This document shows, piece by piece, positions 1-5,424 of a stretch of DNA of 5,907 nt (within the stretch, counting starts at the first letter, position 1; each line of letters opens with the position of its first letter). The translations under genes were made by a program, and so were the position numbers. The stretch is from contig CAJWZG010000175.1 in assembly GCA_913049565.1 (NCBI GenBank), positions 1 through 5,907 of the forward strand, read 5' to 3'. Source of the stretch: an uncultured Gammaproteobacteria bacterium (GTDB lineage: Bacteria > Pseudomonadota > Gammaproteobacteria > Pseudomonadales > Azotimanducaceae_A). The notes beneath the pieces are model-generated. The model ran no database searches, was not told where the DNA came from, and saw only the letters and a program-made list of their open reading frames with translations.

Positions 1-173
1 AATGGGTATACCAGCGCAGCAGCGGCAAGTGCCTCAGCGCCGGCTTCTTTCAAAAATGCTGCCTCGAATAAACCTGGCAGGGAGGTCAGCAATGTACCGA
101 TAACGCCCGGCACCGCGAGCTTAAGCATCGTGGGCCCCAAGGGCGCGTCAATCAACGGAGATGGATTACTCAC
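1..173 (-). CDS. MATE family efflux transporter, N-terminal part (runs off the left edge)
   Basis: Only the first 57 codons are in the window. They start at GTG (173..171), preceded by a GGAG ribosome-binding site about 7 nt upstream. After a short polar leader, the segment LGPTMLKLAVPGVIG (from about residue 12) resembles the first helix of MATE transporters, which often begin with a 'GPI...LlrLalP' stretch. It continues into SLPGLFEAAFLKEAGAEAL and then a run of Ala leading to LVYP, matching the MATE pattern 'D/E-x-x-F-[VL]-x-x-x-G-x-E-A-L-A-A...P'. MATE proteins are inner-membrane cation-coupled exporters of drugs or organic cations, and the substrate cannot be guessed here. The gene follows the trmB-like gene in the same orientation after about 134 bp. 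The family call rests on the N-terminal motif only. Confidence 0.75.
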   Translation of the reverse strand, partial: MSNPSPLIDAPLGPTMLKLAVPGVIGTLLTSLPGLFEAAFLKEAGAEALAAAALVYP

Positions 174-307
174 GGTATGGCTCCAACGAATAAAAGACTG
201 GCTGTCAGGACGCCCGATTGGAGTTCAAGCAGCGTTAACCCGCCAACCAAAAGATGACACAGGGCACCGCTCTATCCAAGAACAATCACCTCGGGCCAGC
301 GTCCCAT
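174..307. other. Intergenic spacer between trmB-like gene and MATE gene
   Basis: I see nothing in this 134-bp gap except the Shine-Dalgarno sequence of the MATE gene at its left end. There is no clear hairpin with a T-run and no convincing promoter hexamers. Plus-strand reading frames crossing it run into the antisense of the neighbouring genes and look like shadows. Confidence 0.5.
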
Positions 308-970
308 TCACTTTCCGCCAGTGCCAAGATCATTCAAATCACTGACCACCTCATAGAGGTCATGGCCCCGTTCTTGATACTTGGTCTCAAAGGCCGTTAT
401 CGGCGCTTCATTTTTAACTTCTCGACGACTGGCGTTAAAACCAGCAACGTTGAGCGCGCATGCAAAATCCTCTGCGTATAGAGACCAGTTGGTGCGAACG
501 GTCAGCAAACCGCCGAGCTTGATCAGCGAGGGAAAGGCTGACGATGCATACCAACGTTTACGCACTTGTGACGCCTTGGGGTATGGATTGGGGTACAGCA
601 AATAGTGTCTGACAGGCTGCCACGCCGCTTCAGCAGCCAGACGCCAAAAATCATTAACATCTGCCCGAACCATGACATAGTTTTCGGCTTCGCTGCCACG
701 GTGACGCCCCAGCCGGTGGGCTGATTTATCTACTCCGATTACGAAAGCATCCGCAAACGCAGTGGCCAAGTAGCGTGTACTGTCGCCGGTCCCACAGCAG
801 GAATCGATGATCAGCGGCAAGGAAGAACCCTCAACCTGCTCGCGAACCGCATCGAAAGCAGCAGTCGAATGAGCGGCTATGGGTCGCTGCCAGACCGAGG
901 TGAAATGGGTCTCGACGATCTCAGTAAGATCTTGCCGAATGTCTTGTTGCCCGAGTTTCTCCGGCTTCAT
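308..970 (-). CDS. TrmB-like SAM-dependent tRNA (guanine-N7) methyltransferase family protein
   Basis: A 220-residue protein if started at ATG 970. A GTG at 988 would add six residues but has no better ribosome-binding site. SAM-binding motif I is DSCCGTGDST (56-65), followed by the acidic GVD loop (79-81). PNPYPK (127-132), followed by basic residues and KRW, corresponds to the PDPWPK/RH..R block of TrmB. TAFETKYQERG (192-202) corresponds to the C-terminal 'T-x-F-E-x-[KR]...G' block. TrmB enzymes methylate N7 of G46 in tRNA in the cytoplasm. The usual Asp of the PDPW block is Asn128 here. I recall TrmB-like paralogues with 'YPNPWPK', so this may be a subfamily trait rather than loss of function. 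The gene starts 38 nt after the GNAT stop and is probably cotranscribed with it. Family assignment is firm; the exact substrate is not. Confidence 0.8.
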   Translation of the reverse strand: MKPEKLGQQDIRQDLTEIVETHFTSVWQRPIAAHSTAAFDAVREQVEGSSLPLIIDSCCGTGDSTRYLATAFADAFVIGVDKSAHRLGRHRGSEAENYVMVRADVNDFWRLAAEAAWQPVRHYLLYPNPYPKASQVRKRWYASSAFPSLIKLGGLLTVRTNWSLYAEDFACALNVAGFNASRREVKNEAPITAFETKYQERGHDLYEVVSDLNDLGTGGK

Positions 971-1008
971 GTTGGATACCCCAGCCACTGGTCGTGCCGA
1001 GACATTCC

Positions 1009-1644
1009 TTAACGCTTGGATTCAGCGATCATAGCCCAATCAGTCCAAGGGATATCAATTCCAGGGAACGCGGGCGCGTTAAACGGCCACTCCTCTGCCA
1101 GCCATTGGGTCACCGTTTCCTTCAACATCGTCTGACTGATGTTTGAGACCTGTTCAGGCGGTCGAGTCCAAAGAAAGACCTCAGCGTCGTAACCCGCCTT
1201 TCGGGTGGGGTTAATGTAAACGCATCCTACGACACGACTCTCATCGAGACTGACGACGGTGTAAGCAAAAGAAGTGCGGCGTTGAAATTCTCGCTGATGC
1301 CAACCCAGATCAATGAGGTTTTGCTCCAGAGTGAGGCCCGCCGGCCACCCGGAATCTGGCCATACGCTGCGGATGTGAGCGGCACTGCTCATCACAGCGT
1401 CGTAGTCCTTGATCACATCGTTTACCGTCAGCATGCGCAAACGAAAGGTGTCAGCTTCTAGCACAGGAGGCACGTTAAACGCTTCTGGTACAAAGGGATA
1501 GGAAGACCCGGCACTCGCTCCCGGACTGATAAAGGCTAATGCCGCAAGCCAAGGTGCTACCCCTTTAACGAACGCGCTGTGCCATCGGCTCCGTATCGGG
1601 TGCGATCGCGCCGACTTGACCGATATTTCCAACTGTTCATTCAT
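1009..1644 (-). CDS. GNAT-type N-acetyltransferase-like protein with signal-peptide-like N-terminus
   Basis: 211 residues from ATG 1644. An in-frame stop lies just upstream, so the start cannot be moved out, and I see no good internal start. From residue 51 (FVPEAFNVPP) the sequence resembles a GNAT subfamily: FRLRMLTVNDVIKDYDAV (67-84), LGWHQREFQRRTSFAYTVV (113-131), RVVGCVYINPTRKAGYDAE (137-155) and a C-terminal WLAEEWPF (181-188). The classical acetyl-CoA loop Q/R-x-x-G-x-G/A is not evident after the central strand, so catalysis is unproven. The first 46 residues are odd: a basic stretch, then a hydrophobic AFVKGVAPWLAALAFIS and an ASAG site that would suit signal peptidase I. A cytoplasmic acetyl-CoA enzyme would not need this. 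A fused leader, membrane anchoring or a misread N-terminus are alternatives. The only AGG near the start abuts the ATG. Confidence 0.6.
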   Translation of the reverse strand: MNEQLEISVKSARSHPIRSRWHSAFVKGVAPWLAALAFISPGASAGSSYPFVPEAFNVPPVLEADTFRLRMLTVNDVIKDYDAVMSSAAHIRSVWPDSGWPAGLTLEQNLIDLGWHQREFQRRTSFAYTVVSLDESRVVGCVYINPTRKAGYDAEVFLWTRPPEQVSNISQTMLKETVTQWLAEEWPFNAPAFPGIDIPWTDWAMIAESKR

Positions 1645-1773
1645 CCTAGATCATGACGAGCTTTGTGAGTTTAGACACATCGGCCCCTGGTGCAAAGAGA
1701 AATACCAACTGTGCGCCCCTACTACCCAGCTCCACCCTGGAACTGGATGAGCGCAAGACCGTTCGCTCGACCG

Positions 1774-2343
1774 TCAGGCGCTGCCCAGATGCGCACCCAG
1801 AGCCGCCTTGACGACGCCTGCGTCGGAGCGATCTGTATAACGCTCCGCTTGATAAATCCAAAGCACGATCCCTTCGTCACTGACTAAAATCGACATTGGT
1901 ACTGGCAACGGAAGCGGAAGCATATTCGTGCCCACATTTCTTAACCCAAGCGCAGCGGTCGCTGCCAAGTCCTGATCGGACAGCATTCGAGCCTGCAGCC
2001 CATATTTTCCCCTGCCCTTCGATACGTCTTTAGTGGAACCCGGTGACGCGCCAATCATGTTGAGTGAAATCTGGAGCTCCGACCGAAGCTCTTGCCAGCG
2101 TTTAAGCTCGGCGACACAGTAAGGTCACCAGTGACCTCGGAAAAATTTAAGCAAATAAGGGGCACCATCCATTTCACCACGGTGATATGTCGAGCCATCA
2201 TCGTTTAACGCCGAAAATTCTGGGGGCGGTTGGCCAACGGCAATTGTTGGTTCGGAAGTCTTTAGGGCACCTAGAGCCGTCGAAACGAGCCAAAAAGGCC
2301 CGGTCAAGCGAAGCTTCCGGGGCGCGAGGTAGTGTCTCTGCAA
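1774..2343 (-). CDS. Redoxin / peroxiredoxin-like selenoprotein (in-frame TGA read as selenocysteine, UxxC active site)
   Basis: The reading frame from TTG 2343 holds 72 codons ending in FFRGHW, then TGA (2127..2125), then PYCVAELKRWQEL and 111 further codons, in one frame, to a normal TGA stop at 1774. The joined 189-residue product reads as one AhpC/TSA-Trx-fold redoxin. VGQPPPEFSAL is the entry strand. PYLLKFFRGHW-U73-PYC76 is the redox motif, where relatives have WCPYC. YGLQARMLSDQDLAATAALGLRN and a Pro-rich loop (MLPLPLPVP) before strand SILVSDEGIVLWIYQAE complete the domain. It would be a cytoplasmic thiol or selenol peroxidase/oxidoreductase. The first Cys position is the classic site of Sec substitution in such folds. 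The start is uncertain: TTG has only a GGTGG upstream, and a better Shine-Dalgarno (AAGGA, about 2386-2390) serves out-of-frame ATGs. The alternative is a pseudogene with a nonsense mutation. Confidence 0.75.
2074..2112 (-). promoter_or_regulatory. Candidate bacterial SECIS-like hairpin(s) downstream of the UGA
   Basis: Two mutually exclusive folds can be drawn by eye in the mRNA. Fold A (2112 down to 2082) pairs GCCGAGCUU with GAGC-U-UCGGU: nine pairs (two of them G-U) with one bulged U. Its 12-nt apical loop begins about 22 nt after the UGA, inside the usual bacterial spacing of roughly 16-37 nt, but it does not open with G. Fold B (2091 down to 2074) pairs GAGCUUC with GGAGCUC around a GGUC loop, the same loop letters as the E. 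coli fdhF element, but starting about 41 nt from the UGA, further than usual. Neither fold has been computed. Confidence 0.4.
2125..2127 (-). other. Candidate selenocysteine (UGA) codon, residue 73
   Basis: TGA sits between TGG (Trp72) and CCT TAC TGT (Pro-Tyr-Cys), at the attacking-Cys position of the redoxin CxxC motif. No frameshift is needed to continue, and the protein downstream is full length. The codon lies inside a near-perfect inverted repeat, AGGTCAC-CA-GTGACCT (2122-2137). Other genes in the window end with TGA, so general reassignment of TGA is excluded. Confidence 0.7.
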
Positions 2344-2465
2344 TGCGCGCCACCGCCACCATATAGCTCATATCTCATCATTTCCTTAGTCCCCGCGCTA
2401 TTTCTTGAGGCCTCCGCCGCCCCTGGACAAATGCTTAAATTTTACGGTGTCAAATAGATGTCGGA
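2344..2465. other. Intergenic region upstream of the selenoprotein redoxin gene
   Basis: On the minus strand this 122-bp gap holds a TTGACA hexamer (2453-2448) without a good -10 partner at normal spacing. It also holds a clear Shine-Dalgarno (AAGGA) followed by overlapping ATGATG and later ATGs, all out of frame with the redoxin. The redoxin frame itself stays open back to a TGA about nine codons upstream of the TTG, encoding a Trp/Arg-rich stretch. Confidence 0.4.
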
Positions 2466-3620
2466 TTAGAGAGAACGCATTGCACGAACAACCGGATTCT
2501 CACCGGAGCTGTCTGTCCAAGCGAAGAGTAAACGATTATGGCTTTGCACCATGCGCGGGAAACCAGCTTTTCGATGAGATGCCATGGGTGCGACAAAATT
2601 GATTTCGTCCAACTCCCCGGTTTGTTGGACCCTGCGGTAGACAAAGCCCTCCAGATGCGTGGACAGCCAACTGACCAGGGCATTCCCAGACGCATCTAAC
2701 ACCAAATCCACACGCCCGACAGGATTCTCCTGACTTACTTCTACCGGCACTTCAAAACTTCGACCACCGTCAAGCGAAAACGCGACCCGAACAGAATTGA
2801 CCGGCACTGCCGTAAACCATGCCACAGCGACAACCCCCTTTGCTGCGGCGATTGCCGGTCCGTTCACTGGGCAACCAGTGATATACCAACCTTCTTGAGC
2901 CACGGGTGTCGTCACCCAAACGCCGTTTTCTTGTCGGGCCAGCGATATGTCGCGTATGTTAGCCTCACTGCGATCCCGGTATACCACCAAGGGTGAACCA
3001 TCGATTACGGCCACATCGGTTTGGCAGCAATCGCAGACGAGGGCATCAACAATATCCTCAGATTGAGGTCCGACAGGGTCTATCAGCCTGTGCCGTAGTT
3101 CCATGCCGTCTGGAGCATCGTCCTGGGAATAACGCTGACCATCCAGCCAAAAGGCGCCAACGCCGTTCGCGCCCTGATAGAGGCTGACAAATCCATGTTC
3201 GGTTGCCGAGGTGTCGGCATGCAATCGCTGGGGTGGCGACCAAGTTTCGCCGTCATCGATTGAAGAAGCGGTATACACATCATAGGCGAAGCCCGGTGCA
3301 GGATTTCGAATCATCCATTGCGCGGTTAGGCGATCATCTCTTTCAATCAGAGTCGGAAAATCTGCCCAATTGACCAAAAGATCCGCACCTTTGGCAATTT
3401 TTTTTGGCTCAGACCACCGATCCTCAATCAGCCTGCGGACATACAAAGTCGACACGCCCTGGGCCTGCTGAAGATAGGTGAGGGTAACGCTGCCATCGCT
3501 AGCGACATGCAGGTTCGGCTCGCCGGTATTTTCCATCTCGGACAGCGGTAGTTCGTCAAGCTTAGGCTGAGTGCAACCTAAGAGCACAAATGCCAGCGTC
3601 GCAATAATCGGATATTTCAA
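2466..3620 (-). CDS. Sialidase-like (BNR/Asp-box) beta-propeller lipoprotein with CDCC motif
   Basis: 384 residues from TTG 3620, with AGAGAGG about 8 nt upstream as ribosome-binding site. The N-terminus is a lipoprotein signal with lipobox LLGC, giving lipidated Cys16. Two Asp-box-like repeats are visible, SIDDGETW (120-127) and SLDGGRSF (282-289), and further repeated strands such as ADFPTLI, HGFVSLY and DVAVIDGSPLVVYRDRS suggest a six-bladed sialidase-like propeller. Conserved-looking Cys clusters, VCDCCQTD (195-202) and ITGCPVNGP (248-256), are not part of a classical sialidase site and could bind metal or form disulfides. I recall proteins named 'exo-alpha-sialidase' in many bacteria with this CCxT/GCPVNGP pattern, and true sialidase activity is doubtful. 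It is transcribed divergently from the CsoR-family operon, sharing a 100-bp control region, and heads the minus-strand cluster containing the redoxin. Confidence 0.75.
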   Translation of the reverse strand: MKYPIIATLAFVLLGCTQPKLDELPLSEMENTGEPNLHVASDGSVTLTYLQQAQGVSTLYVRRLIEDRWSEPKKIAKGADLLVNWADFPTLIERDDRLTAQWMIRNPAPGFAYDVYTASSIDDGETWSPPQRLHADTSATEHGFVSLYQGANGVGAFWLDGQRYSQDDAPDGMELRHRLIDPVGPQSEDIVDALVCDCCQTDVAVIDGSPLVVYRDRSEANIRDISLARQENGVWVTTPVAQEGWYITGCPVNGPAIAAAKGVVAVAWFTAVPVNSVRVAFSLDGGRSFEVPVEVSQENPVGRVDLVLDASGNALVSWLSTHLEGFVYRRVQQTGELDEINFVAPMASHRKAGFPRMVQSHNRLLFAWTDSSGENPVVRAMRSL

Positions 3621-3679
3621 TCTGAGAACCTCTCTTGCCTGTCTAATCGAGCGTTTAGCAATGGATCAACAGCACGGGC

Positions 3680-3695
3680 TTGACATCGATGTCAA
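3680..3695. promoter_or_regulatory. Perfect 16-bp palindrome containing -35-like TTGACA on both strands
   Basis: TTGACATCGATGTCAA equals its own reverse complement. On the plus strand TTGACA (3680-3685) is a consensus -35, with a weak -10 (CAAGAT, 3702-3707) at 16-bp spacing for the metal operon. On the minus strand the mirrored TTGACA points at the lipoprotein gene, with only poor -10 candidates. A dimeric regulator could bind here, but its identity is unknown. Confidence 0.5.
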
Positions 3696-3705
3696 CGCGC
3701 CCAAG

Positions 3706-3722
3706 ATACCCCCCATGGGTAT
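3706..3722. promoter_or_regulatory. CsoR-family operator (C-tract/G-tract inverted repeat)
   Basis: ATACCC-CCCAT-GGGTAT is an inverted repeat of a C-tract and a G-tract flanked by A/T ends, the architecture of CsoR/RcnR-family operators. It lies 10 bp after the 16-bp palindrome, where the -10 and transcription start of the operon would be. The operon's last gene encodes a CsoR-family repressor, so autoregulation is likely: apo-repressor blocks initiation and metal binding releases it. Confidence 0.7.
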
Positions 3723-4317
3723 GAGAATGATCTTTTCAATATTGTGCTTATTGTCTCCGGCCTTAGCAGCACGGCCCGTCTCCTATTCCGGTGGATCCAC
3801 GATAATGGCCTTCTCTGATCGGGCCAAGCACTCTTTCTATTACCATTACTCGCCAACCTACAAATATTCGGTAGGCGTCGAGGCAGTCAAGAATAGACAT
3901 AACGGCGACGAGCACAGCTATTTGCGATTAACCTATTTGCTCGATCGCAAAAATACGCAAGACTCACAGCGTAGTCTTTACCTGCAATCTGGCGTCGATC
4001 CTGTTGACCTCGATCACTATTTTTACGGCGTGCACGGCGACTGGGAAACTCGGCGGCTGTTTAGCGGCTTTGGCTACAGGCACGTGGTCGATGATGAAAC
4101 CGACTTTGAGGAACAATTCGTTCAATTTGGGATCGCTCCCTATCTCGGGGATTACGGCGATCTACATGCTTGGATCATGATCAAAAGCAAAAAGAACACT
4201 CTGTTCGGCTCTTGGTCAACCTATCCCGTGCTCCGACTGTTCAAAGGCAACGGCTTTGCTGAATTTGGCTACAGCGACCGGTCCCAGTGGGATGTTCATT
4301 TGATGTATCGATTCTAA
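3721..4317 (+). CDS. Predicted outer-membrane beta-barrel protein of the metal operon
   Basis: 198 residues if started at ATG 3721. ATGs at 3715 and 3727 are equally possible and none has a good Shine-Dalgarno. The start overlaps the operator, so the mRNA may be nearly leaderless. The N-terminus is a short signal peptide, MRMIFSILCLLSPALA, with cleavage before ARPV. The mature part is rich in aromatic residues in alternating strands (FYYHYSPTYKYSVGVEAV, SYLRLTYLL, FSGFGYRHVV, GNGFAEFGYSD, WDVHLMYRF) and ends in Phe, as BAM-dependent outer-membrane proteins do. I do not recognise the family. Its place as first gene before the HMA, MerT-like and CsoR genes suggests a role in metal passage or sensing at the outer membrane, which is inference. 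Confidence 0.7.
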   Translation: MRMIFSILCLLSPALAARPVSYSGGSTIMAFSDRAKHSFYYHYSPTYKYSVGVEAVKNRHNGDEHSYLRLTYLLDRKNTQDSQRSLYLQSGVDPVDLDHYFYGVHGDWETRRLFSGFGYRHVVDDETDFEEQFVQFGIAPYLGDYGDLHAWIMIKSKKNTLFGSWSTYPVLRLFKGNGFAEFGYSDRSQWDVHLMYRF

Positions 4318-4329
4318 GAATTCACACCC

Positions 4330-4335
4330 AAGGAG
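4330..4335 (+). promoter_or_regulatory. Strong Shine-Dalgarno of the HMA-domain gene
   Basis: AAGGAG five nucleotides before ATG 4341. It fixes the start inside a longer open frame that would otherwise begin at 4287, and makes this gene the best-translated-looking one in the operon. Confidence 0.8.
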
Positions 4336-4340
4336 ATAAC

Positions 4341-4736
4341 ATGAAGAAACTGCCCACCTTGATAATCTTGATCGCGACTCCCTATGTTGTCATCGCCGAT
4401 CAGAATGCCGACCGGGCGATGCATCAAGCCGACGTATTCGTCGATGGCAGCGCTATCGACGTCGACCCAGATCAGATCAAACAATTCACGGCAGATTTGC
4501 AAGGCGGCCAGGTGGCCGTGGTGAGCGTTATGGGTATGGTGTGCGACTTTTGTGCTCGGGGTATAGAGAAAACCTTCAAGCGCGATAAATCTGTGACCAA
4601 GGTCGATGTCGACCTGGCCAAGGGCAAGGTGTTAATCGCCTTCGACACCCAGGAACCCATTGATCGAGCAGAAATTGACCGTAAAATTCTCGCCAACGGG
4701 CAGAATGTGACGGCCGTGCAGATGTTGAACATTTGA
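4341..4736 (+). CDS. Secreted heavy-metal-associated (HMA) domain protein, MerP-like
   Basis: 131 residues with a signal peptide MKKLPTLIILIATPYVVIA, then a linker of about 35 acidic/polar residues, then an HMA domain (about 57-128). The metal loop is GMVCDFC (65-71), the GMxCxxC signature with ligands Cys68 and Cys71. The ferredoxin-like fold follows: GIEKTFKRDKSVTKVDVDL, GKVLIAFDTQEPI and a closing TAVQML strand. HMA domains bind Cu(I), Hg(II) or similar soft metals and pass them to partner proteins. Export would make it a periplasmic carrier like MerP. It sits 23 nt after the barrel gene and 36 nt before the MerT-like gene, so hand-over to that transporter is the natural reading. The linker between signal peptide and domain is longer than in MerP. 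Confidence 0.85.
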   Translation: MKKLPTLIILIATPYVVIADQNADRAMHQADVFVDGSAIDVDPDQIKQFTADLQGGQVAVVSVMGMVCDFCARGIEKTFKRDKSVTKVDVDLAKGKVLIAFDTQEPIDRAEIDRKILANGQNVTAVQMLNI

Positions 4737-4772
4737 ACGTCAGCAGAGCCTGGCCAGGTAGCTGAGCAAGCA

Positions 4773-5141
4773 ATGAACGAAAAAGCCGCCAATTTTTTTT
4801 CGCTATTTGCGTCTTCATCGACGCTGATTTGCTGTGCGCTGCCCTCGCTGTTTGTGGTGCTAGGTGCTGGCGCTAGTTTTGCCAGTCTGTTGACCGTCTT
4901 TCCATTTCTGATCGTGATGTCCCAATACAAATTGACAATCTCACTCACCGCCCTCACCACGATCGCCTTGGCTGGCTTTGCCCACTACAAAACAGCGCAC
5001 CTACCCTGCCCGGCTGACCCTGAGCTGGGGCGCGCCTGCCTGCAGTCGAGGCGACGCGCTCGCCTGGTGTATTATGTCAGCGTCAGCATCTTTGCGTTTG
5101 CGACGATTTTTACCTACCTAGTACCAAGAGTGATCTTCTGA
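4773..5141 (+). CDS. MerT-like three-helix inner-membrane metal transporter
   Basis: 122 residues with three predicted membrane helices (about 9-33, 37-71 and 98-118). Helix 1 carries the vicinal pair Cys20-Cys21 in LICCALP. The loop between helices 2 and 3 carries Cys79 and Cys89 (HLPCPADPELGRAC) followed by RRRAR. This CC-in-helix-1 plus loop Cys pair is the layout of MerT, which takes metal from periplasmic MerP and passes it through the inner membrane. Overall sequence similarity to classical MerT looks limited, so the ion may be copper or another soft metal rather than mercury. The gene follows the HMA gene and its stop overlaps the start of the CsoR-family gene (TGATG), indicating translational coupling. 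A T8 run spans codons 7-10. The ribosome-binding site is weak. Confidence 0.7.
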   Translation: MNEKAANFFSLFASSSTLICCALPSLFVVLGAGASFASLLTVFPFLIVMSQYKLTISLTALTTIALAGFAHYKTAHLPCPADPELGRACLQSRRRARLVYYVSVSIFAFATIFTYLVPRVIF

Positions 5142-5401
5142 TGAGCCATCCCTGTCATACACACCTGCTGCCTAACCTGCGACGCATTGAAGGACAAATG
5201 CGCGGCATCGCTAAAATGGTTGAGGACGAAAAATACTGCATCGACATATTGAATCAGATTAAGGCGGTACGAAATTCACTGGCCACGGTTGAGGGGAAGA
5301 TTCTGCAGACTCATTTAAAGGCCTGTGTACGAGAATCGTTGGACGCTACCGACGACTTCGATGCCAGGGTCGAAGAGGTAATCAAAGTGCTCAAGCGCTG
5401 A
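5141..5401 (+). CDS. CsoR/RcnR/FrmR-family metal-sensing transcriptional repressor
   Basis: 86 residues, full length for the family. NLRRIEGQMRGIAKMVED (12-29) and CIDILNQIKAVRNSLATVE (33-51) are the helix 1 and helix 2 blocks of the all-alpha CsoR fold. Ligand positions Cys33, His58 and Cys62 keep the C-x24-H-x3-C spacing of Cu(I)-sensing CsoR. The N-terminus SHPCHTH adds His3, Cys5, His6 and His8, which could supply a further ligand as in RcnR or nickel sensors. Such proteins are cytoplasmic tetramers that bind C/G-tract operators and release DNA when metal binds. Its start overlaps the previous stop by one base. The matching operator at 3706-3722 in front of the first gene argues for autorepression of the operon. 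Confidence 0.9.
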   Translation: MSHPCHTHLLPNLRRIEGQMRGIAKMVEDEKYCIDILNQIKAVRNSLATVEGKILQTHLKACVRESLDATDDFDARVEEVIKVLKR

Positions 5402-5424
5402 CCAATTCACTCGAATCGGGAGGC

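Noticed and set aside
967..1005. A 12-codon minus-strand ORF overlapping the trmB-like ATG by its stop (ATGA), suggesting a leader peptide
   Set aside because: Its AAGGA abuts the ATG with almost no spacing and the peptide has no recognisable regulatory composition.
1690..1887. Plus-strand frame opposite the redoxin C-terminus and the 1645-1773 gap
   Set aside because: Mostly antisense to the redoxin, with no ribosome-binding site and no protein-like composition. The 129-bp gap shows no promoter or terminator that I can support.
2448..2453. TTGACA on the minus strand as a promoter for the redoxin
   Set aside because: No acceptable -10 hexamer at 16-18 bp, so it is mentioned only as intergenic content.
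4749..4758. Palindrome CCTGGCCAGG before the MerT-like gene as an operator or terminator
   Set aside because: A 10-bp GC palindrome with no loop or T-run and no repeat elsewhere in the window, so chance is likely.
4472..4960. Long minus-strand frame opposite the HMA and MerT-like genes
   Set aside because: A shadow of two well-supported plus-strand genes, with no ribosome-binding site and a composition typical of antisense translation.
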